Shown: one piece after another, positions 1 to 8,336 of the stretch
Layout: the number at the start of each line of letters is the position of its first letter
Numbering within the stretch: the first letter of the stretch is position 1
Assembly (NCBI RefSeq): GCF_000317305.3
Contig: NC_023036.2
Location: 3,720,001-3,784,000, forward strand
Source of the DNA: Mycolicibacterium neoaurum VKM Ac-1815D
GTDB lineage: Bacteria; Actinomycetota; Actinomycetes; Mycobacteriales; Mycobacteriaceae
DNA: 64,000 nucleotides
Direction of reading: 5' to 3'
The notes under the pieces: generated by a model
What the model saw: the letters and a program-made list of their open reading frames with translations, nothing else
Databases searched by the model: none
Told to the model about the DNA's origin: nothing
Position numbers and translations under genes: made by a program

Positions 1-62
1 TCGTCGTAATCGTCCATCGGCGCCATACCGAAGTAGGCCTTGACCTTGTGCAGAGTGCTCAT
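1..62 (-). CDS. sepF: Cell division protein SepF (N-terminal fragment)
   Basis: Only the first 20 codons are inside the window; the gene runs off the left edge. The minus-strand ATG at 60-62 opens a peptide beginning MSTLHKVKAYFGMAP, which is the conserved SepF membrane-binding amphipathic N-terminus. SepF anchors FtsZ to the membrane in actinobacteria, which lack FtsA. Its place downstream of ftsZ, pgeF and yggS matches the mycobacterial order, where wag31 follows. The 64-bp spacer to yggS holds no recognised element. Confidence 0.9.
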   Translation of the reverse strand, partial: MSTLHKVKAYFGMAPMDDYD

Positions 63-126
63 CGCCTGCCCCTTTAACGACTTGTGTCTGTGTTGTCTGT
101 GATGAAGATGTGACTGGAGTGACTAC

Positions 127-867
127 TCAGGGTGACGTTAGAGGACGTTGCCCCATCAACGCGGTTCCGACACGCACACACGTGGATCCGTGTCGCACAG
201 CAATCTCCATATCGCCGGACATCCCCGCCGACAGGCCCAACGGGTGCCGATAGGACCGCTGCACACGGTCGTGTTCGGCGGCCAATCTGACGAAGGCGTC
301 CTCGGCGTCCCAGTCCAGCGGCGGGATGCCCATCAACCCGGCGAACTCGAGGGAATCGATGGCATCTATTGCGGCACACAGCTCGTCGACCAGATCGGTG
401 TTGCCGATGTCGACCCCACCGCGATCGGGATCACCGTCGAGACTCACCTGCAGATAGACCCGTAGCGGCGTCGCGCGCTGACCGTCGGCCAACGCCTGTT
501 CGGCACCACCCCCCAGCGCGGCGATCACCCTGGCGCTGTCCACCGAGTGCACCGTGTGCGCCCAGCGGGCGATCGCGCGGGCCTTGTTGCGTTGGATGTG
601 GCCGATCATGTGCCAGCGGATCTGGTCACCGGGGAACTGCGCAGCCACGTCGGCGACCTTGCGCGCGGCCTCCTGCTCGCGGGACTCGCCGAAGTCGGCA
701 CACCCCAACCGATGCAGGATGGCCACATCGGTGGCCGGGAAGAACTTGGTGACCGGCAGCAGCTCGATGTCGTGGACCCTACGGCCCGCCGCATCGGCCG
801 CCCGGGCCAACCGCGCCCGCACCGCCGCCAGCGAGCCGGCCAACTCCGAATCGCGGTGCTCGCTCAT
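127..867 (-). CDS. yggS: YggS/PROSC family PLP homeostasis protein
   Basis: This is a 246-aa single-domain alanine-racemase-fold protein that binds pyridoxal phosphate and helps PLP homeostasis; no catalysis is expected. The PLP lysine is Lys41 in LLPVTKFFPATD. The family motif H-x-I-G-H-x-Q-x-N-K appears as HMIGHIQRNKA, and the phosphate-binding end appears as SAGMSGDMEIAVRHGST. I chose the ATG at 867 because it makes a 4-nt ATGA overlap with the pgeF stop. A GTG three codons upstream at 876 is also open. It is cotranscribed with ftsZ, pgeF and sepF, as in other actinobacteria. Confidence 0.92.
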   Translation of the reverse strand: MSEHRDSELAGSLAAVRARLARAADAAGRRVHDIELLPVTKFFPATDVAILHRLGCADFGESREQEAARKVADVAAQFPGDQIRWHMIGHIQRNKARAIARWAHTVHSVDSARVIAALGGGAEQALADGQRATPLRVYLQVSLDGDPDRGGVDIGNTDLVDELCAAIDAIDSLEFAGLMGIPPLDWDAEDAFVRLAAEHDRVQRSYRHPLGLSAGMSGDMEIAVRHGSTCVRVGTALMGQRPLTSP

Positions 868-1571
868 TCCATCCACACCAGGGAGGCAAGGCGGCCGGTC
901 GGCGCGCCGCGCCTATGACTGAACAGCGCCCGGTCGGAGACCGTGCAGCGGGGATCCACATCGATCGACGTCACGCCGAGGCGCTGCAGCTGGCCCACCA
1001 GCCCGGCCCGGATATCGAGCCCCGGTGTGCCGCGGGCGGTCCGGCACCGGCTACCCGGCAGCGTCTTCTCCACCTCGGCGGCCATCTGCTCGGGTACCTC
1101 GTACTGGCGGCCGCTGACCGCCGGTCCGAGCAGCACCGACACATCGGCGACCTGTGCACCCGCCTCGACCATCTTCTCCAGGGTGCGCTCCACGATGCCG
1201 AGCTGCGCACCGACCCGGCCGGCATGGGCCGCACCGATCACGCCGGCACGGGCGTCGGCCAGCAGCACCGGGACGCAGTCGGCGGTGATCACGGCCAACG
1301 CCAGACCCCGCGCGGTGGTCACCACCGCGTCGGTGTCGGGCAGCGCGGCACGCTGCGGACCGTCCACCACGGCGACGCGGTCGGAGTGGACCTGGTTCAT
1401 CCACACCACCGCATCAGCGGCGAGACCGAGTGCGGAGGCCAGCCGTTTCCGGTTGGCCGCCACCGCAGCCGGATCGTCGCCGACGTGATCGCCGAGGTTG
1501 AACGTGTCGAATGGCGGCTTCGACACCCCACCCGCGCGGGTGGTGGTGACGCGCCGGACCCGGGCGGGCAC
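864..1571 (-). CDS. pgeF: Peptidoglycan editing factor / YfiH-type multicopper-like protein
   Basis: This YfiH/PgeF (DUF152) family protein is about 235 aa. Family members are described as cytosolic laccase-like or purine nucleoside phosphorylase-like enzymes, and E. coli YfiH edits UDP-MurNAc stem peptides that begin with the wrong residue. Metal-ligand motifs are present: His in NQVHSDRV, Cys in TADCVPVLL and His in AHAGRVGAQ. The frame is open up to 1643, but that would overlap ftsZ by 65 nt. The GTG at 1571, a few bases after the ftsZ stop, fits the homologous N-terminus (RVRRVTTTRAGGVS). The exact start is inferred. Confidence 0.88.
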   Translation of the reverse strand: MPARVRRVTTTRAGGVSKPPFDTFNLGDHVGDDPAAVAANRKRLASALGLAADAVVWMNQVHSDRVAVVDGPQRAALPDTDAVVTTARGLALAVITADCVPVLLADARAGVIGAAHAGRVGAQLGIVERTLEKMVEAGAQVADVSVLLGPAVSGRQYEVPEQMAAEVEKTLPGSRCRTARGTPGLDIRAGLVGQLQRLGVTSIDVDPRCTVSDRALFSHRRGAPTGRLASLVWME

Positions 1572-1578
1572 GTCCGCG

Positions 1579-2730
1579 TCAGTGGCGCATGAACGGCGGC
1601 ACGTCGACGTCGTCATCGGAGATGCCACCGTCGTCGGGGCCACCGATCTTCACCGTCGCGCCGTTGGTGTGCGCCGGCACCGACATGGCGTCGGCCGGCT
1701 CGAAGATGCTGGAGCGAACCTTGCCCGCCGTGCCGGATGCCACACCCGAGGTGCCTTCGCCGACAACGGGTTTACGGCTCGGTCCGGTGCTGTCGAAACC
1801 GGCCGCGATGACCGTCACACGCACCTCGTCACCGAGCGAATCGTCGATGACGGTGCCGAAGATGATGTTGGCCTCGGCATGGGCGGCCTCCTGCACCAGC
1901 GAGGCGGCCTCGTTGATCTCGAACAGACCGAGGTCGCTGCCGCCGGCGACCGAGAGCAGCACGCCCTGGGCGCCCTCCATCGATGCTTCCAGCAGCGGGG
2001 AGTTGATGGCGATCTCGGCGGCCTTGAGCGCCCGTCCGTCACCGCGCGCCGAGCCGATACCCATCAGGGCGGTGCCGGCACCGCTCATCACGCCCTTGAC
2101 GTCGGCAAAGTCGACGTTGATCAGGCCTGGCGTGGTGATCAGGTCGGTGATGCCCTGGACACCGTTAAGCAGCACCTCGTCAGCGCTGCGGAAGGCATCC
2201 ATCAGCGAGACGGCGGCATCGCCCATCTGCAGCAGCCGGTCGTTCGGGATGACGATGAGCGTGTCACAGCTCTCGCGCAGCGCGTTGATGCCGTTCTCGG
2301 CCTGGTTGGACCGGCGCTTTCCCTCGAAGGAGAACGGGCGGGTCACCACGCCGACGGTCAACGCGCCGAGCTTGCGCGCGATGGTCGCCACGACGGGGGC
2401 GCCGCCGGTACCGGTACCGCCGCCCTCACCCGCGGTCACGAACACCATGTCGGCGCCGCGCAGCAGTTCCTCGATATCGTCCTTGGCGTCCTCGGCGGCC
2501 TTGCGGCCCACCTCGGGGTCGGCGCCTGCGCCGAGACCGCGGGTGGAGTCGCGACCGACATCGAGTTTGACGTCGGCATCGCTCATCAACAATGCCTGCG
2601 CATCGGTGTTGATGGCGATGAACTCAACGCCCTTGAGTCCGTGCTCGATCATCCGGTTGACGGCGTTGACGCCGCCGCCGCCGATGCCGACCACCTTGAT
2701 AACGGCGAGGTAGTTATGCGGGGGGGTCAT
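1579..2730 (-). CDS. ftsZ: Cell division GTPase FtsZ
   Basis: FtsZ is the tubulin-like GTPase that forms the Z-ring at midcell. The 383-aa protein has an N-terminal Rossmann start (VVGIGGGGVNAVNRM), the tubulin signature GGGTGTGG at residues 103-110, and the T7-loop aspartates in LGDEVRVTVIAAGFD. After a variable linker comes the C-terminal anchor peptide DDVDVPPFMRH, which in mycobacteria binds SepF and FtsW. The ATG at 2730 follows a strong ribosome binding site (AGGAAAGG). It follows ftsQ after a 196-bp spacer that carries its own promoter-like element. Confidence 0.98.
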   Translation of the reverse strand: MTPPHNYLAVIKVVGIGGGGVNAVNRMIEHGLKGVEFIAINTDAQALLMSDADVKLDVGRDSTRGLGAGADPEVGRKAAEDAKDDIEELLRGADMVFVTAGEGGGTGTGGAPVVATIARKLGALTVGVVTRPFSFEGKRRSNQAENGINALRESCDTLIVIPNDRLLQMGDAAVSLMDAFRSADEVLLNGVQGITDLITTPGLINVDFADVKGVMSGAGTALMGIGSARGDGRALKAAEIAINSPLLEASMEGAQGVLLSVAGGSDLGLFEINEAASLVQEAAHAEANIIFGTVIDDSLGDEVRVTVIAAGFDSTGPSRKPVVGEGTSGVASGTAGKVRSSIFEPADAMSVPAHTNGATVKIGGPDDGGISDDDVDVPPFMRH

Positions 2731-2814
2731 CGGTCGCCTTTCCTGCCCATTGGAGCCTGCCCGTTGGAGTACGTGTCTTCGGTGTTGCCGATCTGCCCGA
2801 AACCCTAAACCTCA

Positions 2815-2838
2815 ACCATAGGTTTATAGTTATGTCAA
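2815..2838 (-). promoter_or_regulatory. Probable ftsZ promoter in the ftsQ-ftsZ spacer
   Basis: The 2731-2926 spacer contains the most AT-rich stretch in this part of the dcw cluster. Read on the minus strand it has a consensus -35 hexamer TTGACA (2833-2838) followed by TAACTATAAACC and TATGGT (2815-2820). The 12-nt spacing between those hexamers is too short for a textbook sigma-A promoter, so the exact -10 is uncertain. A later TAGGGT is an alternative. A private ftsZ promoter here is expected from other mycobacteria. Confidence 0.55.
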
Positions 2839-2926
2839 GTAGTTCCGTGCAAACAGAACGGTAGGGTCACGCGGCACCGTAGGGCCGCAGGCGCGCCGAA
2901 GCGACACGATCGAATTTGGCGCAGAA

Positions 2927-3889
2927 CTACTTGACGGTCGGCAGGTCCGGGCTCGACACGTCATAGGTCTGACCGGGCTGGGTCAGCAGCGCCGCCAGCT
3001 TCAGCGCCTTCTCCTGCGTGCGATCGGTGGTGCCCCACACCACTTTTCGGCCGTCGAACAGAACCAGCGTGATGGCCGCCACCGACGGCGCCTCCACCCG
3101 GCTGACCTGCCCGGACACCTCAGGCGGCAGCGATGTCAGCACCTGCAGACCGGCGAGGGTGGCCGGATCGCGCGGTCCCGGCGTCTCGGTGTCGATATAG
3201 GGCAGCCCCGGTGGCGGCGGCGCGGTCACGAAATCCACACCGTCGCGGTCGAACAGGTGCGGCCCGTCCGGATAGTCCTTGACCACCAGCGGCACGCGTT
3301 CCTCCACGGTGATCCGCAGCGTCGAGGGGTACTCGCGCTGGACTCGGGCGCTGGCCACCCGCCGGATCGAGGCCACCCGCTCGGCCACCGCGTCGGTGTC
3401 GATCTGCAGCAGGGGCGTGCCCTCCTGAACCCCGGCCACCTGCCGCACCTCGTCCTCGCTCAACGCGGTCAATCCGGTCACCACCGTCTCGCGCGCGGAC
3501 ATGATCGGCGTGAAATACAGCAGCAAGCCCACGCCGACCACCAGCACCGCCAGGACCGCCGTCCACATCAACACCTTCAGACCGCGGATCACCCCGCGCG
3601 GCGCCTGCTTCGGCTTCTCCTCGGTCCGGCCCTGGACACGACGTTTGGCCTCCCGGCGGGCCTGCTCGATGGCCATCGCCCTGGCCTGCGCCGCACGGCG
3701 TTCCTCGCGTTCGCGCCGGGCACGTCGCCGCGGTCCCTCCAGATCCGGCTCGGCCGGATCGGCATCGGGTTCGCCGGCGGTGGGGGCCTCGGCCGCGCTC
3801 GGCTCGGTGGCCGGTTCGGCAGCCAGGTCGGAGACGGGATCGGGATCGGAGTCGGCTCCGGCGGCCCCCGGCTCGGGTGGGACCGTCAT
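2927..3889 (-). CDS. ftsQ: Cell division protein FtsQ
   Basis: FtsQ is a bitopic divisome protein that links FtsB/FtsL and the septal synthase FtsW-FtsI. The 320-aa product has an acidic then highly basic cytosolic N-terminus (1-105) and one membrane segment at about 106-127 (LMWTAVLAVLVVGVGLLLYF). A POTRA domain follows from about 130 (VTGLTALSEDEVRQVAGV), then a beta domain. The start overlaps the murC stop by 4 nt, so the two are translationally coupled. Confidence 0.93.
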   Translation of the reverse strand: MTVPPEPGAAGADSDPDPVSDLAAEPATEPSAAEAPTAGEPDADPAEPDLEGPRRRARREREERRAAQARAMAIEQARREAKRRVQGRTEEKPKQAPRGVIRGLKVLMWTAVLAVLVVGVGLLLYFTPIMSARETVVTGLTALSEDEVRQVAGVQEGTPLLQIDTDAVAERVASIRRVASARVQREYPSTLRITVEERVPLVVKDYPDGPHLFDRDGVDFVTAPPPPGLPYIDTETPGPRDPATLAGLQVLTSLPPEVSGQVSRVEAPSVAAITLVLFDGRKVVWGTTDRTQEKALKLAALLTQPGQTYDVSSPDLPTVK

Positions 3890-5316
3890 CGATCCGCCGC
3901 CCGATCGGCGCGCCCACCCACCGCATCCAGGATCTCGTTGCCGAGCAGGGTCACATCACCGGCGCCCATGGTCACCACCACATCACCGGGGCGGGTGATC
4001 TCGGCGACCCGGCGGGCCACCGCGGAGAAATCGGGCACGTAATGCACCGGGACCGTGACGTGATCGACGATGCTGCGCCCGCTGATCCCGGCGATCGGCT
4101 GCTCACGGGCGGCATAGACGTCCAGCACGAACGCCTCGTCGGCCAGGCTCAGGGCCGCACCGAACTCCTTGGCGAATGTCTGTGTGCGCGAATACAGATG
4201 GGGCTGGAAGACGACGATCGCGCGGCCCTGCGATTCGGCGGCCAGCGTACGTACCGCCGTCAGCGCGGCGGTCACCTTAGTCGGGTGGTGGGCATAGTCG
4301 TCGAAAACGCGGACACCCGAGCGCACGCCCACCAGCTCGAAACGGCGGCGCACCCCCTCGAAATCGGCCAGTGCCTCCAACACCGCATCCGGCGGCGCCC
4401 CCGCCTCGACGGCGGCCAGCAGGGCCGCCAGAGCATTGAGCGCCATGTGCCGGCCGGGCACGGCCAGCCGCATCGTGCGCGGGGCGGGCTCCCCCGCCAG
4501 CTGCACCGTGGCCACCGCCCGGGTGCCGCGTTGTTCCCAATCGAGCAGTGCGCCCGCCAGATCCGCACCGGAGCTGCCGTACCGCAGCACCCGGATGCCG
4601 AGGGCTTCGGTGCGCTCGGCCAACGCCGCAGCACCGGGATCGTCGACGCAGACCACCAACGCCCCGCCCGGCTGCAGCCGCTCGATGAACGCGTCGAACA
4701 CGTCGACATAGGCCTGCTCGGTACCGAAGAAATCCAGGTGGTCGGCCTCGATATTGGTGACGACCGCGATATCGGGCCGGTACTGCACCAGTGAGCCGTC
4801 GCTCTCGTCGGCCTCGGCCACGAAGTACGGGCCACTGCCGTGGTGGGCGTTGGTGCCCGCCGCGCCGAGATCGCCGCCGACGGCGAACGACGGATCGAAA
4901 CCGCTGTGCTGCAACGCGACGATGAGCATCGAGGTCGTCGTGGTCTTGCCCGCGGTTCCGGTGACCATCAGCGTCCGGTCACCGGCCATCAACTTGGCCA
5001 GCACCACCGGCCGCAGGATGACAGGGATGCCCCGCTGCCGGGCCGCCACGAGTTCGGGGTTGGTCTTCGGAATGGCCGCATGGGTGGTGACGACCGCAGT
5101 GGGACCGCCGTCCAGCATGTCCAGCGCGGCGGCGTCGTGACCGATCTGGATCTGCGCTCCCCTGGCCCGCAATGCCGCGATCCCGCGCGATTCCTTGGCA
5201 TCGGAACCGGAGACCTGTCCCCCGCGATCGAGCAGGATGCGAGCGATTCCCGACATGCCGGCCCCGCCGATACCCACCATGTGCACCCGGGCGAGCTCCG
5301 GTGGCAGACCCTTCAC
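3886..5316 (-). CDS. murC: UDP-N-acetylmuramate--L-alanine ligase MurC
   Basis: MurC adds L-Ala to UDP-MurNAc using ATP, the first cytoplasmic stem-peptide step. The 476-aa protein has the MurC Rossmann opening HMVGIGGAGMSGIA, the TTHAAIPKTNPEL region, an ATP loop at 120-126, the metal site EADESDGS and the C-terminal motif DDYAHHPTK. Two positions are atypical. The ATP loop reads GTAGKTT where the family, as I know it, has GTHGKTT. The C-terminal motif ends HPTK where the family has HPTE. Both codons are clear in the DNA (GCG and AAG). It overlaps murG and ftsQ by 4 nt each. Identity is sure; full activity is less so. Confidence 0.9.
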   Translation of the reverse strand: MKGLPPELARVHMVGIGGAGMSGIARILLDRGGQVSGSDAKESRGIAALRARGAQIQIGHDAAALDMLDGGPTAVVTTHAAIPKTNPELVAARQRGIPVILRPVVLAKLMAGDRTLMVTGTAGKTTTTSMLIVALQHSGFDPSFAVGGDLGAAGTNAHHGSGPYFVAEADESDGSLVQYRPDIAVVTNIEADHLDFFGTEQAYVDVFDAFIERLQPGGALVVCVDDPGAAALAERTEALGIRVLRYGSSGADLAGALLDWEQRGTRAVATVQLAGEPAPRTMRLAVPGRHMALNALAALLAAVEAGAPPDAVLEALADFEGVRRRFELVGVRSGVRVFDDYAHHPTKVTAALTAVRTLAAESQGRAIVVFQPHLYSRTQTFAKEFGAALSLADEAFVLDVYAAREQPIAGISGRSIVDHVTVPVHYVPDFSAVARRVAEITRPGDVVVTMGAGDVTLLGNEILDAVGGRADRAADR

Positions 5317-6437
5317 CGCAACGACTTCCGGTCGGCGCGGTGGGCACGGGCCACCTCGATCGCGATCTCGGCGACCCGGCGCGCGGCATCGCGGTGGCCG
5401 GCGAGCGCGGCCGCCGCGGTCATCTGCTGTAGGCGTGGTGCGTCGTTGAGCACACCGACGACCTTCTGGGCGACCAGCTGTGGGGACAGCTCGGCATCAT
5501 CGACGAGCAGACCACCGCCGGCCTGGACCACCGGCAGTGCGTTGAGCCGCTGCTCACCGTTGCCGATCGGCAACGGCACGTACACCGCGGGCAACCCGAC
5601 GGCGCTGACCTCGGCGACCGTCATCGCCCCGGACCGGCAGATCGCCAGATCGGCAGCGGCATAGGCCAAGTCCATACGGTCGAGATAGGGCACGGCCACA
5701 TAGGGCGGCCCCGACGGCGCCGGCAGGTCGAGGGTGTTCTTCGGACCGTGCGCGTGCAACACCGAAATGCCCTTGGCCGCAAGCTCGGTCGCGGCACCGG
5801 AGACGGCGCGGTTGATCGACTGCGCGCCCTGGGAGCCGCCGAACACCAACAGCACCCTGGCGTCCTCGGCGAAGCCGAAGGCGGCCCGTGCCTGGGCACG
5901 CAATGCCGCGCGATCCAGCGCGGTGATGCTGGCCCGCACCGGGACGCCCACCACCTCCACCGGGCCGAGGCCGGGATCGGGCACCGCCGAGAGCACCCGG
6001 CGGGCCGACCGCGCACCCAGCTTGTTGGCCCAGCCCGCGCTGGCGTTGGCCTCGTGGATCACCACCGGGACCGACGGACGGCGCAGACCGCGCCGCGCGG
6101 CCAGATACGCGGGCACCGAGACATAGCCACCGAAGCCGATCACCACGTCCACCCCGACGGCGTCGAACACCGCGCGGGTCTGGCGGACCGCGGTGCGCAC
6201 CCGCAACGGAAGCCGCACCAGGTCTGCGGAGGGTTTGCGCGGCAACGGCACCGGGGTGATGAGCTCGAGGTCATACCCCCGTTCGGGGACCAACCGGGTC
6301 TCCAGACCGCGCTGTGTGCCCAGCGCGGTGATCCGGACCCCGGGATCCAGCTCGGTCAACGCATCGGCCACGGCCATCGCAGGTTCCACATGACCTGCCG
6401 TGCCCCCGCCGGCCAGGACGACCGATAACGTGCTCAC
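5313..6437 (-). CDS. murG: UDP-GlcNAc--lipid I GlcNAc transferase MurG
   Basis: MurG converts lipid I to lipid II on the inner face of the membrane. The 374-aa GT28 protein has the N-terminal acceptor loop AGGGTAGHVEPAMAVAD, the GFGGYVSVPAYLA and HEANASAGWANK motifs, and the C-terminal donor site VFGGSQGAQSIN followed by RSGAMTVAEVSAVGLPAVYVP. Family length is normal. It overlaps ftsW upstream and murC downstream by 4 nt, so it sits inside one translationally coupled block. Confidence 0.96.
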   Translation of the reverse strand: MSTLSVVLAGGGTAGHVEPAMAVADALTELDPGVRITALGTQRGLETRLVPERGYDLELITPVPLPRKPSADLVRLPLRVRTAVRQTRAVFDAVGVDVVIGFGGYVSVPAYLAARRGLRRPSVPVVIHEANASAGWANKLGARSARRVLSAVPDPGLGPVEVVGVPVRASITALDRAALRAQARAAFGFAEDARVLLVFGGSQGAQSINRAVSGAATELAAKGISVLHAHGPKNTLDLPAPSGPPYVAVPYLDRMDLAYAAADLAICRSGAMTVAEVSAVGLPAVYVPLPIGNGEQRLNALPVVQAGGGLLVDDAELSPQLVAQKVVGVLNDAPRLQQMTAAAALAGHRDAARRVAEIAIEVARAHRADRKSLR

Positions 6438-8071
6438 CCGTAACGCTGACCTTCCAATGAGCGGGCTCGGCCCTGTTGACCTCGCGCCTGCCGCGGCTCG
6501 GCGCGGCCCCGTTGGGAGGCGCGCCGGCCCTCACCATGATGCCCTGTGCTCCGGACCGCTCGATCGGCCGGATGGCCCTCACGACGGCTCGCACGCCGGG
6601 CATCGACCGCGGGGGTCTGGCGCGGCTTCCTGGCCACCGCCTTGCCCTTGCTCTTGGCAGGCGGCTTCTGCTTGGCCGGTGCCTTGCCCGGCTTACCGGG
6701 CTTGCCCCTGGTCCGCAGGCGGTCGCGGGCGACCTCGAGGCGGCTCGGCACATACGGTTCGGGCAGCGGGAGCCGCAGCAACCTGGTGACCCGGTCGTCG
6801 CGGCCGGCGCGCAGCGCGGCCACGGCCTCGGGTTCGTGCCGGGCGGCATTGGTGATGACGCCGAGGATGAGCATCGTCGTGGCCGTCGATGTGCCGCCCG
6901 CGGAGATCAGCGGCAGCTGCAGACCGGTGACCGGGAGCAGCCCCACGACGTATCCGACGTTGATGAACGCCTGCCCGATCACCCACAGCGTGACGGTGGC
7001 CGTCAGCAGGCGCAGGAACGGATCGGCCGAGCGGCGCGCGATGCGCATCCCGGTGTAGGCGAAAAGACCGAACAGGCACAGCAGACCGGCGGCACCGACA
7101 TAGCCGAGTTCCTCACCGATGATGGCGAAGATGAAGTCGTTGTGTGCGTTGGGCAGATAGTTGTACTTGGCCGTGCCCTGGCCGAGTCCGTTGCCGAACA
7201 CGCCACCATTGGCCAGCGCGAAGCGGGCCTGCCTGGCCTGATACCCCGCACCGCCGGGGTCGGCCCCCGGGTTGAGCCAGGACTGCACGCGGTCGGAGCG
7301 GTAACCGGCCGAGACCGCGAGCACGCCGCCGGCGACCACCATCGCCCCCAGCGAGCTGGCGAACACCCGCAGCGGCAGACCTGCATACCAGAGCAGACCG
7401 AGCAGGATGATGCTCAACGTCACGGTCTGGCCGAGGTCGGGCTGCAGCACGATCAGCGTCAGCGCCAGACCGGCGGCGGGAACCAGCGGGATCAGCATCT
7501 CCCGCATCGACGCCTGCTCCAGGCGCCGCGCCGCCAGCAGGTGCGCACCCCAGATGGCGAACGCGATCTTGGCGAGCTCGGAGGGCTGCATGCTGAAGCC
7601 ACCCACGACGAACCAGCCGCGAGAACCGTTGGCCACCTTGCCGATACCGGGGATGAGCACCAGCACGAGCAAGATGATCGTGAAGATGAACGCCGGGAAC
7701 GCCAGCCTGCGCATGAGCGAGACGGGCATGCGCAGCGCCAGGTAGAAGGCGATCAGCCCGACGCCGGTCCACAGCGACTGTTTGGCGAAGACCGTCCACG
7801 GCGAGCCGCCGGAGTCATAGGAGTACACCCCGGAGGCCGAGAGCACCATGATCAGGCCGAGCGTCACCAGGATGGCCGCGACCGCGATGATCAGGTGGAA
7901 CGAGGTCATCGGCCGGCCGAGCCACTGGCCGAACCGGGTCCGAGGCATGGTGGTCGTCGCTTTGGTCGCCGGGCTGGTGGCCAGGCTCTTCCCGACGGTC
8001 TGCCCGGACGTGCCGTCGGCGGACCGCGCACTGGTGAACCTCGCCCGTACCCCGGCGAGCGGATTCCTCAC
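6434..8071 (-). CDS. ftsW: Septal peptidoglycan glycosyltransferase FtsW
   Basis: FtsW is the SEDS-family glycan polymerase of the divisome and works with FtsI. The 545-aa protein has about 50 cytosolic residues, then roughly ten membrane segments. SEDS signatures include GSRGWFVVGGFSMQPSELAK, the loop NAHNDFIFAIIGEELGYVGA and LPVTGLQLPLISAGGTS. After about residue 430 comes a basic Lys/Arg/Pro-rich cytosolic tail, typical of mycobacterial FtsW, which contacts FtsZ. The start is the GTG at 8071 (GTGAGGAATCCG). It overlaps by GTGA the end of a short open frame in the unusual mraY-ftsW spacer. The normal upstream neighbour, murD, is missing. Confidence 0.95.
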   Translation of the reverse strand: MRNPLAGVRARFTSARSADGTSGQTVGKSLATSPATKATTTMPRTRFGQWLGRPMTSFHLIIAVAAILVTLGLIMVLSASGVYSYDSGGSPWTVFAKQSLWTGVGLIAFYLALRMPVSLMRRLAFPAFIFTIILLVLVLIPGIGKVANGSRGWFVVGGFSMQPSELAKIAFAIWGAHLLAARRLEQASMREMLIPLVPAAGLALTLIVLQPDLGQTVTLSIILLGLLWYAGLPLRVFASSLGAMVVAGGVLAVSAGYRSDRVQSWLNPGADPGGAGYQARQARFALANGGVFGNGLGQGTAKYNYLPNAHNDFIFAIIGEELGYVGAAGLLCLFGLFAYTGMRIARRSADPFLRLLTATVTLWVIGQAFINVGYVVGLLPVTGLQLPLISAGGTSTATTMLILGVITNAARHEPEAVAALRAGRDDRVTRLLRLPLPEPYVPSRLEVARDRLRTRGKPGKPGKAPAKQKPPAKSKGKAVARKPRQTPAVDARRASRREGHPADRAVRSTGHHGEGRRASQRGRAEPRQARGQQGRARSLEGQRYG

Positions 8072-8336
8072 CTGGCACCCGCAAGAGTCACAGGCGTAAC
8101 GCCAGCCTCAATAGTCTCTTGCACCCCAGAATCCTCCCCCGCCGCGGACCGGTAGTCGCGGATCTCCGGCAGGTGTGTCGCGGCGGCCGACGATTTCAGC
8201 TAATGCTCCCGCGCGTCGAGAGAGACGAAAAGGTCGTCAGTTCGGGCCGCCGAGCAGCCATTGCGTCACTCTCGGCGGCTGCGCGGCGGCTACGCGCCGA
8301 CGGAGCCCATGCGCCGACGGAGCCCATGCGCGGCGC
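8072..8336 (-). other. mraY-ftsW spacer where murD is expected but absent
   Basis: In mycobacteria murD lies between mraY and ftsW. Here the spacer is about 265 bp and encodes no MurD motif in any frame. It carries a perfect 17-bp tandem duplication (8298-8314 and 8315-8331) right after the mraY stop and a 19-codon minus-strand open frame starting MAARRPELTTFSSLS. A 43-codon stretch follows that reads into GTGA at the ftsW start. The block GTCACAGGCGTAAC (8087-8100) sits 16 bp before ftsW and could be a regulator site. The junction looks like a deletion or rearrangement scar, but I cannot date it. Confidence 0.75.
8298..8331. repeat. 17-bp perfect tandem repeat (2 copies) next to mraY stop
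   Basis: The plus-strand unit cgacggagcccatgcgc occurs twice head to tail with no mismatch, and flanking gcgcc bases extend the similarity. It ends 5 bp before the mraY stop codon. Short tandem duplications of this kind often mark slippage or end-joining junctions. The position at the missing murD makes that reading attractive, but it is inference. Confidence 0.9.

Noticed and set aside
8087..8100. MtrA-type site GTCACAGGCGTAAC before ftsW
   Set aside because: Only a loose resemblance to described GTAAC/GTCACA motifs with a single occurrence; not strong enough for a feature.
6476..8155. 559-codon plus-strand open frame opposite ftsW
   Set aside because: It is a high-GC antisense shadow rich in Arg/His/Gln/Gly with no domain, fully covered by ftsW.
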